DNA from: CANHEE01 sp043777755
Lineage (GTDB): Bacteria; Bacteroidota; Bacteroidia; Chitinophagales; Saprospiraceae
NCBI GenBank assembly: GCA_043777755.1
Contig: JAYWHK010000019.1
Coordinates: forward strand, 1-5,132
Direction: 5' to 3'
Length of the DNA stretch: 5,132 bases
Shown: in pieces, positions 1 to 5,050 of the stretch
Position numbering within the stretch: position 1 is the first letter of the stretch
Layout: the number at the start of each line of letters is the position of its first letter
Program-made: the position numbers and the translations under genes
Notes under the pieces: generated by a model
What the model was told of the DNA's origin: nothing
Seen by the model: the letters and a program-made list of their open reading frames with translations, nothing else
The model's database searches: none

Positions 1-38
1 CAAACGAAAGAAAAGTATCAATAAAAGAAGAAACCTTT

Positions 39-92
39 TTACTCAAAACAACTACAAAAGAAACTAATTTGTACCGTCCTTAGCTTAATGAC
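39..92 (-). other. Out-of-frame continuation of the T9SS sorting domain
   Basis: Reading the minus strand one frame away from the ELWxxDGT gene gives VIKLRT followed by VQISFF and a stop at 39-41. VIKLRT is what a type A sorting domain normally has right after LPKGxY. A third frame just beyond reads FVVVLSKK, again typical of the final strand and basic end. This suggests that one or two small indels broke the reading frame, either in the genome or in the assembly. The stretch is short, so chance resemblance is possible. Confidence 0.4.
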
Positions 93-1668
93 ATTGACCT
101 TTGGGCAGTTCTATTTGCTCCGAATTGCTACAGTGCTTTTTAGTCAAAACTACTTTCCCTTGTAGGTCATAAACGTCCATGCTTGCTAAATCCTCAGCTT
201 GAATGTGTAGTAGTCCATTGCTTGGATTAGGATAAACATCAGCAGGGAAATTGGCATTTTCCGCTTCAAATATTGGTGAAATCAGACTTACTTCCACCTT
301 ATGCGGCTCTTGACCAATGCTCGAGTTGGGTGCTGCATAAAAGAACAAAGTAGGTTTGTTGTTAAGTGGCACATAAGAGATAGCGGTGACCTTGGCATCG
401 TCACCGTTGCTATTGAGGTTGTAAGCCAGTTTAGTTCCTGCTGCTGTTCCGTCTGTAATCATCAAAGCTCTACCGTAGTTTTTGCCAGCGGCATCTTTAT
501 ATTTGGCAGCAAAATAAAGGCGATTGCCCACTCTACAAAAACTATTAGGGTCGCTTTCAGCTCCTTTGTTGAGTTCGACCATTGTTGTGCCAGCGGCTGT
601 TCCGTCACTCAACCACAATTGTTTTAGTCCTGCGGCATCAGGTGCGCTAAAAGCAACAAATTTCTCTGCACCATAGAGGTAACTCTGTTGCAAATCATCA
701 GGAAATTCTTTGATTTGCTTTGTCCCTGCGGCTGTACCATCAGTGGTATAAAGCATATTTTTGGAAGTAGATGAAGTAAGAAAGTTTTTACCTGTTGCAA
801 AAAAATCTTTACTGCCCACAGAAACTGGCCCATCGTAATTTAAAGGACCATTGGTGTAAGTGTCCACCAAAGGTGTTGCTTTTTTTGTAGCAATGTCAAA
901 AATGCTAAATTTTGTGCCTTCTTGCACATAAAAGAAGTTTTTGGTAGCCAAAATACCATTTAAAGATGCACCAAGTGGAATCCAAAGTTTTTTAGTTCCC
1001 GCCACAGTGCCATCACTCTCCCAAAGCTCGTTATCCCAAGAAGAAACTTTCATAGAGAGGTAAATTTTCCCTTTGAAATTAATGATTTTGTTTGGAATTT
1101 TGTCAGAAAGTTGAATAGTACCAGCATCTGTACCATTGCTTACCCAAAGACCACGCTTTACAAAAGAGCCATAATCACAAGTAAAATAGACCAACCCATT
1201 AGCAACTGTAAGGTCTTTTGGTTCGCTTGACTCATCGCCAGGCTCTATGTCCTTGACTTTTTTGGTGCCCGTCGTAGTTCCGTCTGTAACCCAAAGCTCA
1301 GTATCTGCTTTTGAAGAAACTTGTACATCTTTTCGAGCAGAAAAATAGACAAGACCATTTTTAGGGTCGTGCGCATGAGATTTTGTCAAAGCAGTGTAGA
1401 GTGTGCTATTGAGCAAAGTTGTTCCAGCAGTCGTACCATCTGTGACATAAGGTTGTTCTTCATAGGGATCGCCGTCTGTATTTGCAAAAAAGACAACTTT
1501 ATTGCCTTTGACAGGCAAAAAATAATTGCCATTGATTTTGGCGAGGCTGCCTTTGTCAAAAAAACCATCTGTATTGATGTCTTTGATAAGGGTTGGTGTG
1601 GTTTGAGCAGTTGTCAAAGTGCTCAATACCAGCATTGAAAAGAGGAGTACTTTAATTTTTTCTGTCAT
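85..1668 (-). CDS. Secreted ELWxxDGT-repeat protein with truncated T9SS sorting domain
   Basis: This is probably an exported or surface-bound protein of unknown molecular function. Residues 1-21 form a signal peptide (basic MTEKIK, hydrophobic core, TTA then QT). The body carries seven copies of the ELWxxDGTxxGT motif, at about residues 72-83, 124-135, 173-184, 214-225, 305-316, 350-361 and 401-412, which is the hallmark of the ELWxxDGT repeat family of Bacteroidota and probably forms a beta-propeller-like fold. Residues 478-525 (VYPNPSNGLLHIQ, MDVYDLQGKVV, IELPKGQ) match the start and middle of a type A T9SS C-terminal sorting domain. The protein then ends abruptly with QCH, where family members normally continue for 15-20 residues with a YxIKI...KKVVV-type strand pair. 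A different frame just downstream restores such residues, so a frameshift is likely. The ATG at 1668 is chosen because it opens directly into the signal peptide. The gene appears unrelated to the mobile-element genes upstream. Confidence 0.9.
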   Translation of the reverse strand: MTEKIKVLLFSMLVLSTLTTAQTTPTLIKDINTDGFFDKGSLAKINGNYFLPVKGNKVVFFANTDGDPYEEQPYVTDGTTAGTTLLNSTLYTALTKSHAHDPKNGLVYFSARKDVQVSSKADTELWVTDGTTTGTKKVKDIEPGDESSEPKDLTVANGLVYFTCDYGSFVKRGLWVSNGTDAGTIQLSDKIPNKIINFKGKIYLSMKVSSWDNELWESDGTVAGTKKLWIPLGASLNGILATKNFFYVQEGTKFSIFDIATKKATPLVDTYTNGPLNYDGPVSVGSKDFFATGKNFLTSSTSKNMLYTTDGTAAGTKQIKEFPDDLQQSYLYGAEKFVAFSAPDAAGLKQLWLSDGTAAGTTMVELNKGAESDPNSFCRVGNRLYFAAKYKDAAGKNYGRALMITDGTAAGTKLAYNLNSNGDDAKVTAISYVPLNNKPTLFFYAAPNSSIGQEPHKVEVSLISPIFEAENANFPADVYPNPSNGLLHIQAEDLASMDVYDLQGKVVLTKKHCSNSEQIELPKGQCH

Positions 1669-1714
1669 AAATAATGATAAATTGTTTAAAATTAAAAAAT
1701 CGTTATATCGCTAA

Positions 1715-1722
1715 CAAAGGTA
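1715..1722 (-). promoter_or_regulatory. Putative Bacteroidota -7 promoter box (TACCTTTG)
   Basis: On the minus strand this reads TACCTTTG, an exact match to the Bacteroidota -7 consensus TAnnTTTG, about 46 bases upstream of the ATG of the ELWxxDGT protein. No TTTG -33 element is visible at the usual spacing, so the call rests on one 8-base match in AT-rich DNA. Confidence 0.4.
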
Positions 1723-1755
1723 GAAAAAATACTTTAGAAAGTAGAAGTACTACCA

Positions 1756-1789
1756 GTCAAAAAACATACGTTAGCGGAATGTTTTTGAC
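1756..1789. repeat. Inverted repeat upstream of the ELWxxDGT gene
   Basis: The left arm at 1756-1767 (GTCAAAAAACAT) and the right arm at 1779-1789 (ATGTTTTTGAC) are complementary apart from one extra A, around an 11-base loop. It lies upstream of the putative promoter of the ELWxxDGT gene. It could be a regulator site, a weak terminator or a mobile-element relic. The sequence alone does not decide between these. Confidence 0.4.
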
Positions 1790-1900
1790 AATAAAAATTT
1801 TGTATCATCTTAGGTACTGTCCTAAAACAAAGCAATAAAATTCTGATCGTACAAATAGACTATTGTCCATTTTACAAAAGTGGATATGCAAAAATTGAGT

Positions 1901-1926
1901 AGATGCAAGGCACACTCCGTGCATCT
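1901..1926. repeat. Small hairpin, 7-bp arms
   Basis: AGATGCA at 1901-1907 pairs with TGCATCT at 1920-1926 around a 12-base loop. In the minus direction a short T run follows several bases after the stem, so it could act as a weak terminator for the genes to its right, but it lacks the usual GC-rich stem. Confidence 0.3.
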
Positions 1927-1985
1927 GTACACACAACAATTAGGGGGAATATTGGTCTGGAATTGAAAAAAGGAAATGAGATCTT

Positions 1986-2008
1986 ACTATTTCAACTGTT
2001 GAAATAGT
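1986..2008. repeat. Perfect 23-bp palindrome with 11-bp arms
   Basis: ACTATTTCAAC at 1986-1996 and GTTGAAATAGT at 1998-2008 are perfect inverted copies around a single T. With one central base it cannot form a normal tight hairpin without opening the centre, so a binding site for a dimeric DNA-binding protein is the better reading. It differs in sequence from the initiator iterons. Confidence 0.5.
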
Positions 2009-2044
2009 GCTGTCATTAAAAAATCTTTGTAAAAAATGGAAAAG

Positions 2045-2079
2045 GGAGGTGTACTAAAGCTATTGCTTTAGGTTTCTCC
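2045..2079. repeat. Two-part stem-loop
   Basis: The inner stem CTAAAGC (2054-2060) and GCTTTAG (2065-2071) encloses a TATT loop. An outer stem GGAG (2045-2048) and CTCC (2076-2079) closes it across an internal loop. No T run follows on either strand, so it is not a classical terminator. It may be part of a structured RNA or a protein-binding site. Confidence 0.4.
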
Positions 2080-2193
2080 TGTGTAGGTAACATAACATTT
2101 CATGGTGTTGTTGTTTTGGTTATAATTTAATAAATAGTGTTTATTTTTCTTATGTCTTCTTTATCACTTACAAAAGTGCAAAAAAAAAAAAAA

Positions 2194-2278
2194 CATTTCA
2201 AAATTTTTAGCGATTTATTTTTAGCAAAATCAAATATTTAACTTTTTATTAACAAAAATTAAGTTAATTTTATTGATT
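2194..2278. other. AT-rich tract downstream of the initiator gene
   Basis: The stretch after the initiator stop codon is almost pure A and T with a handful of G or C bases, and lies beside a 14-A run at 2180-2193. It could be a second unwinding or bent region, or simply an AT-rich transcript end. No GC-rich terminator stem was found here. Confidence 0.3.
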
Positions 2279-3508
2279 TTACTTTTTTCCATGCTTCATC
2301 AATTCGTATTCAAGTAGGATTTTTTCGCCAAAGTATTTTTTGAAACTTTCAAAAAATGGAGCAAGTAAAGGTTCTTCTTCGAGTAGTTCCACTGTGTTTG
2401 GCGAAGGTACTTCTACGATAATTTTATCAGCATCTTGTTTTTTGATTCGTGCAGCGATGATAGGACTATTGTCAAAACCCATCGCTGCAACGTCAGAGGC
2501 AATTTGAAGCCATTTTTCTTTTGCTTGATTGAGTTGTATGGTTTGGTGAACATCGTGGCATCTGGTTTGGTAAGCGTAATTGTCACGTACTTTACTAAGC
2601 CAGTTCCAAAAGTGTTGTTCTGCTTTGAAAGTGTTTTCATAAATATTTTTGAAGTTTTTATTTTGAAATTCGTAAATCAATCCACTGGCATAGTTTGGGT
2701 TTTTGAGTTGAATGGCAACTTTGGTTTGAAAATCAACTTCTAAAAGAAATCCTAAGTTTTGATTTTCTATTGATGGGTTAATAATAATAATTTCTTTAGT
2801 TATATTGTTATTATTATTAACAGCGAATCGTGTATCAATTTTTGATACAGTTTTGGCGTTTTTAAGCGTAGGTGTATCAATTTTTGATACAGTGATTGAG
2901 TTTGGTGTATCAATTTTTGATACACTTGTTTCTATTGTTGGTGTAGGTGTATCAATTTTTGATACACTTGTTTCTATTGTTGGTGTAGGTGTATCAATTT
3001 TTGATACACTCTGTGTCGGAAAAATTTCTACTGTATCAGTTTTTGATACAGTGATTGAGTTTGGTGTATCAGTTTTTGATACACTTGTTTCTATTGTTGG
3101 TATAGGTGTATCAATTTTTGATACACTCTGTGTTGGAAAAATTTCTGCTGTATCAATTTTTGATACAGTTTTTGAGTTTAGTGTATCAGTTTTTGATACA
3201 GTTGGTCTTGGTGATACTTGGAGTGTATCAAAAATTGATACAGGTTCTTGCTGAAAATACAGAATTTTGAAAGAGGTTTTGCCCTTTTTCAAAGTGATAT
3301 GAATTAGATTAAGCTGCACTAAAGTAGCTGATGCTTCTCTAATGGTGTTTATGGATAGTCTTGTTTGTTGAACTAAACTACGAAAACTGTCTTCAACAGC
3401 TCCATTTGTATCTGCCTTCGCCACCAATTTCCAGTATAGTTTTGTAGCTGATGGATGAATATGATGGACTTTGTCTATTTGATCAAAATATTGTATAATT
3501 GATTTCAT
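2279..3508 (-). CDS. Putative replication initiator with internal iteron origin
   Basis: The likely role is to bind the iterons inside its own gene and start replication of a mobile element. Residues 1-88 look like a winged-helix domain of the kind found in plasmid or phage initiators and replisome organizers (SATKLYWKLV helix, LVQQTRLSINTIREASATLVQLNLI helix-turn-helix, then a KGKTSFKI wing). Residues 90-226 are a linker of 11 VS(K/I)(I/T/F)DT units encoded by palindromic iterons. Residues 231-243 are low-complexity (NNNNN, IIII) and encode the AT-rich stretch. Residues 330-405 (KEKWLQIASDV, IIVEVPSPNTVELLEEE, LAPFFESFKKYF, ILLEYEL) resemble the KH-like fold of DnaA domain I or the Bacteroidota DnaX tau C-terminus, which suggests contact with helicase or other replisome parts. 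The architecture parallels phage lambda O. No family name can be assigned from the sequence alone. The ATG at 3508 begins directly before the winged helix, with only a weak purine-rich stretch upstream. Confidence 0.8.
   Translation of the reverse strand: MKSIIQYFDQIDKVHHIHPSATKLYWKLVAKADTNGAVEDSFRSLVQQTRLSINTIREASATLVQLNLIHITLKKGKTSFKILYFQQEPVSIFDTLQVSPRPTVSKTDTLNSKTVSKIDTAEIFPTQSVSKIDTPIPTIETSVSKTDTPNSITVSKTDTVEIFPTQSVSKIDTPTPTIETSVSKIDTPTPTIETSVSKIDTPNSITVSKIDTPTLKNAKTVSKIDTRFAVNNNNNITKEIIIINPSIENQNLGFLLEVDFQTKVAIQLKNPNYASGLIYEFQNKNFKNIYENTFKAEQHFWNWLSKVRDNYAYQTRCHDVHQTIQLNQAKEKWLQIASDVAAMGFDNSPIIAARIKKQDADKIIVEVPSPNTVELLEEEPLLAPFFESFKKYFGEKILLEYELMKHGKK
2778..2820. repeat. AT-rich 13-bp inverted repeat, candidate DNA unwinding element
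   Basis: TTAATAATAATAA at 2778-2790 and TTATTATTATTAA at 2808-2820 are perfect inverted copies around a 17-base loop. Only 3 of the 43 bases are G or C. On the minus strand the segment codes for the NNNN...IIII low-complexity stretch of the initiator protein. Its position next to the iterons suits a duplex-unwinding element. Confidence 0.65.
2831..3242. repeat. Array of 11 palindromic 19-bp iterons inside the initiator gene
   Basis: The unit is TGTATCAATTTTTGATACA: 8-bp perfect arms around TTT. Copies lie at 2831-2849, 2873-2891, 2906-2924, 2948-2966, 2990-3008, 3032-3050, 3065-3083, 3107-3125, 3149-3167, 3182-3200 and 3224-3242. Those at 3032, 3065 and 3182 differ by one base (G at position 8). 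The copy at 3224 is inverted (AAAAA centre on the plus strand). Start-to-start spacings are 42, 33, 42, 42, 42, 33, 42, 42, 33 and 42 bp. Several copies extend to 9-bp arms with a flanking G and C. The arrangement resembles replication-origin iterons such as those of lambda ori inside gene O. Confidence 0.95.
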
Positions 3509-3528
3509 TTCTACTCTTAATTTTCCAA

Positions 3529-3645
3529 ATAGGGGCAGGACGAAGCCTGCCCTGTTTGAACGTTTGTTGATTTGACACGGCAGGTTTTACTGGCGTATCA
3601 TTGGGCAACCGTAAATTGGGGCAACCGTAAAGGATTGCCCCTACC
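3529..3645. repeat. REPIN-like pair of inverted REP hairpins
   Basis: Hairpin 1 pairs GGGCAGG (3533-3539) with CCTGCCC (3546-3552) around ACGAAG. Hairpin 2 pairs GGGGCAA (3618-3624) with TTGCCCC (3635-3641) around a 10-base loop. Read outward-in, both begin with TAGGGGCA: hairpin 1 on the plus strand from 3530, hairpin 2 on the minus strand from about 3643. Two inverted hairpins with a shared TAG-type head are the hallmark of REP doublets (REPINs) mobilised by RAYT/TnpA-REP transposases. A 13-bp direct repeat GGGCAACCGTAAA occurs at 3603-3615 and 3619-3631. The TAG of hairpin 2 is also the stop codon of the neighbouring HTH gene. Confidence 0.6.
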
Positions 3646-3955
3646 GTTTGCTGTACTGGCTGCGTTTGTTTCGGAGCTGTGAGGCTTGGATTTGAACCTT
3701 GTACTTTTGGAAAAAGGTTTCTACTTCGACAATATCATAGTAGATTTTACCACCGATTTGAGTGTAAGGAAGAAGAATGTCGTCACGCCATGTTTGGGCG
3801 GTGCGTTTGGAGATTTTTAGGCGTTTACAAAACTCCTCATTGTCAATTTGATTGTCAATGATGGTAGATTTGTTCTCCATAAACTTCGCTTCTAAGCGAT
3901 CTAATTTTTCGAGTAACGCAATAAATTGCTCGTCAGTAAGGACTTTGAAATCCAT
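3641..3955 (-). CDS. Small helix-turn-helix / excisionase-like DNA-binding protein
   Basis: This 104-aa protein has an N-terminal coiled or helical segment (residues 1-30, FIALLEKLDRLEAKFMENK) and then a MerR/HTH_17-type DNA-binding domain (about residues 40-90: NEEFCKRLKISKRTAQTWRDDILLPYTQIGGKIYYDIVEVETFFQKY). The order recognition helix, then GGKIYY wing, then V-x-x-FF helix is typical of the excisionase-like helix-turn-helix proteins common in Bacteroidota mobile elements. The C-terminus is basic (RNKRSQYSKR). It sits between the recombinase and the initiator, which suggests control of excision or of element gene expression. The start at 3955 follows a well-placed promoter (4020-4048). The stop codon lies inside the REP-like hairpin, so the last residues may have been set by that insertion. 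Whether it is an excisionase or a repressor cannot be told. Confidence 0.85.
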   Translation of the reverse strand: MDFKVLTDEQFIALLEKLDRLEAKFMENKSTIIDNQIDNEEFCKRLKISKRTAQTWRDDILLPYTQIGGKIYYDIVEVETFFQKYKVQIQASQLRNKRSQYSKR

Positions 3956-3984
3956 AATAAAATAATTTGTTTTAATTAAACAAT

Positions 3985-4005
3985 ATGATTACCTGATATA
4001 ATCAT
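3985..4005. promoter_or_regulatory. Operator-like inverted repeat upstream of the HTH gene
   Basis: ATGATTA (3985-3991) and TAATCAT (3999-4005) are perfect inverted copies around 7 bases. They lie between the predicted -10 box and the start codon of the HTH gene, where a repressor would block transcription. Autoregulation by the HTH protein is a reasonable guess. Confidence 0.45.
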
Positions 4006-4019
4006 TTAAAATTGTTCGC

Positions 4020-4048
4020 AAGATATAACGTAATTTTCAGATTGTCAA
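4020..4048 (-). promoter_or_regulatory. Putative promoter of the HTH gene
   Basis: On the minus strand TTGACA (4043-4048) is followed after exactly 17 bases by TATCTT (4020-4025), a near-consensus sigma-70-type pair. The same DNA also contains TTTG at the -33 position of a Bacteroidota promoter. Transcription would start about 55-60 bases before the HTH start codon. Confidence 0.45.
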
Positions 4049-4116
4049 ATAGATAGATAATGATAAAAATAACTAACCAAATAATATACTACAATTTGTT
4101 TGTATAATTGTATTGC

Positions 4117-4142
4117 TTTGCGCTCGTTTGCGTTGCTTTGCG
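4117..4142. repeat. Three TTTGCG repeats in exact 10-bp phase
   Basis: TTTGCG occurs at 4117-4122, 4127-4132 and 4137-4142, one helical turn apart. The longer TTGCTTTGCG occurs at 4113-4122 and 4133-4142. The segment is GC-richer than its surroundings and lies between the recombinase and the HTH gene, so it could be a binding site for the HTH protein or an arm-type site for the recombinase. Confidence 0.45.
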
Positions 4143-4226
4143 TTTTGACCTTGTTAAGAAGGTACTGTATTTTTAGAAAACTTTAACATATCTTTATTTT
4201 AATAAATTGTTTTATTATCTCCTAAA

Positions 4227-4242
4227 TCCTCCTGAAGGAGGA
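4227..4242. repeat. Perfect 6-bp hairpin TCCTCC/GGAGGA
   Basis: TCCTCC (4227-4232) and GGAGGA (4237-4242) pair around TGAA. Hairpins of this style, flanked by AAATCC and ACTTC, recur in intergenic DNA of Bacteroidota, so it may be a dispersed repeat. No T run follows it directly, and the real terminator lies just to its right. Confidence 0.4.
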
Positions 4243-4261
4243 CTTCAATACCAGTACAACG

Positions 4262-4293
4262 AAAAAAGGCAACCTGTGAAGGCTGCCTTTTTT
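4262..4293. terminator. Bidirectional rho-independent terminator after the recombinase
   Basis: AAAAAAGGCA (4262-4271) pairs with TGCCTTTTTT (4284-4293). Inside, CCT (4273-4275) pairs with AGG (4280-4282) around a GTGA loop, with one A-C mismatch between the stems. Six T residues follow the GC stem on either strand. It begins 1 base past the recombinase stop codon at 4295, so it ends that transcript before the HTH gene, which then needs its own promoter. Confidence 0.85.
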
Positions 4294-4294
4294 G

Positions 4295-4981
4295 TTAATT
4301 CATGTATTCGTCCATTGCTTTGTCAAGTTCTTCATTGACGATTTTTGCATAAACCTGAGTCACTTTGATGTCGCTGTGTGCCATGAGTTTTGATACGTAT
4401 TCGATTCTCATTCCTTTTCGCAAGGCTCTGGTAGCAAACGTATGTCGGGCGGTATGAAAGGAAAAGTGTTTTTCTATTCCTGCCATTTCAGCTAACTTTT
4501 TAAGGCTTTGGTTCATTTTAGCATTGTTCCTGGATATTTCTTCTGCTTTGAATCGAAAATCAGAATTATCAAAATCTGTATCTAAAAGAGGAAAAACAAA
4601 ATCTTTTCCTTTGGGCGATTCTGGGCGGTATTGGTTTAAAATTGTCAGTGCTTTGTTGGGCAATTTTATGGTAACTGTTGAGCCTGTTTTTTTGGTTTTG
4701 ACAGTGATAAAACCTTCGTGAAAATTCTCCCAACGCAACAAACAAATATCGCTAAATCGTAAGCCTCCAGCATAAGATGAAAAGATAAAAGCATCACGAT
4801 GGACTTCAATCATTGAACTTTCGATACATTCTACCGTTTCTAATTTTAGAATTTCTTCGTCGATTAGGAAATTTTTCTCCGTTGCTTCTGTGACCAATTT
4901 ATACCTCAAAAAAGGATTTTTGTCATAAGGGATTATTTCTTCTTCGACTGCAATACTCATAACTCTACGTATGGATTTCAT
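4295..4981 (-). CDS. Tyrosine recombinase (integrase), N-terminally truncated
   Basis: The protein would cut and rejoin DNA at attachment sites to integrate or excise the element. Numbered from the ATG at 4981, the catalytic set is complete: Arg75 in AGGLRFSDICLLRW, Lys97/98 in VKTKKTG, His176 and Arg179 in FHTARHTF, His202 in KLMAHSD and the nucleophile Tyr211 in TQVYAKI. Residues 1-25 (MKSIRRVMSIAVEEEIIPYDKNPF) are the last helices of the SAM-like core-binding domain, so this ATG is internal to the family's normal length (about 350-420 aa). The frame stays open and integrase-like upstream to about 5047, then meets a stop at 5051-5053. The arm-binding and most of the core-binding domain are therefore missing, and the gene is probably a decayed or interrupted integrase, although a sequence error near 5050 is possible. 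A terminator follows the stop directly. Confidence 0.85.
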   Translation of the reverse strand: MKSIRRVMSIAVEEEIIPYDKNPFLRYKLVTEATEKNFLIDEEILKLETVECIESSMIEVHRDAFIFSSYAGGLRFSDICLLRWENFHEGFITVKTKKTGSTVTIKLPNKALTILNQYRPESPKGKDFVFPLLDTDFDNSDFRFKAEEISRNNAKMNQSLKKLAEMAGIEKHFSFHTARHTFATRALRKGMRIEYVSKLMAHSDIKVTQVYAKIVNEELDKAMDEYMN

Positions 4982-5050
4982 ACTGGTATGAATGGTATTG
5001 GTTTTATTGCCAATTTCGGAGCGTAGATAATGTTCGTAGTGCCACGACCA
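4982..5050 (-). pseudogene. In-frame upstream remnant of the integrase core-binding domain
   Basis: On the minus strand, in frame with the recombinase, this stretch reads WSWHYEHYLRSEIGNKTNTIHTS directly before the ATG at 4981, with no start codon of its own. The YEHYLRSEIGNKTNTIHTSMKSIRRV block is typical of the SAM-like domain of Bacteroidota phage integrases. A TAA at 5051-5053 stops the frame. Integrase resemblance fades at about 5047, where the repeat motif begins. Confidence 0.65.

Larger units (their letters stand above)
1669..2278. other. 610-bp gene-free region between initiator and ELWxxDGT gene
   Basis: No credible reading frame was found on either strand. The right half becomes very AT-rich, with a 14-A run at 2180-2193. 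The region holds several inverted repeats: 1756-1789, 1901-1926 (AGATGCA arms, 12-base loop), 1986-2008 and 2045-2079. A segment starting near 1811 (GGTACTGTCCTAAAA) resembles some insertion-sequence ends, but no partner end was found. The region probably contains the transcript end of the initiator gene and perhaps the junction between the mobile element and the chromosome. Confidence 0.5.
2778..3242. other. Putative intragenic origin of replication
   Basis: The 11-iteron array is bordered on its left, 10 bases from the first iteron, by a stretch of extreme AT content. Iterons plus an adjacent AT-rich unwinding element inside the initiator gene is the plan of lambda ori. Origin function is inferred from this layout and from the winged-helix domain of the host gene. 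No replication genes other than the initiator are visible in the window. Confidence 0.6.

Noticed and set aside
15..22. Extra iteron half-site (GTATCAAT) near the window start; a similar TGTATCA at 1801-1807
   Set aside because: Only 7-8 bases match, with no second arm, which is expected by chance in AT-rich DNA.
301..627. Plus-strand frame opposite the ELWxxDGT gene
   Set aside because: It is antisense to a well-supported gene, and its composition (Cys/Ser/Val-rich) follows from the DGTAAGT codons on the other strand.
1321..1638. Second plus-strand frame opposite the ELWxxDGT gene
   Set aside because: It is antisense to the signal peptide and first repeats, with no recognisable domain and no promoter.
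1811..1826. Insertion-sequence end (GGTACTGTCCTAAAA)
   Set aside because: It resembles ends of some IS elements, but no inverted partner, transposase or target duplication was found. A similar GTACCGTCCTTA at 71-82 is in the same orientation and too short to count.
2435..2743. Plus-strand frame opposite the C-terminus of the initiator
   Set aside because: Its codons mirror the initiator domain, and its hydrophobic Phe/Val content is the usual result of reading Lys/Asn-rich codons backwards.
2831..3242. CRISPR array
   Set aside because: Units are only 19 bp, the intervals of 14 and 23 bp are themselves duplicated rather than unique, the whole array is in frame within a gene, and no cas gene is present.
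2805..3254. 149-aa plus-strand frame rich in VSIFDT repeats
   Set aside because: It is the mirror of the palindromic iterons: a palindrome whose spacing is a multiple of three stays open on both strands. It has no domain beyond the repeats, while the minus-strand gene has recognisable flanking domains.
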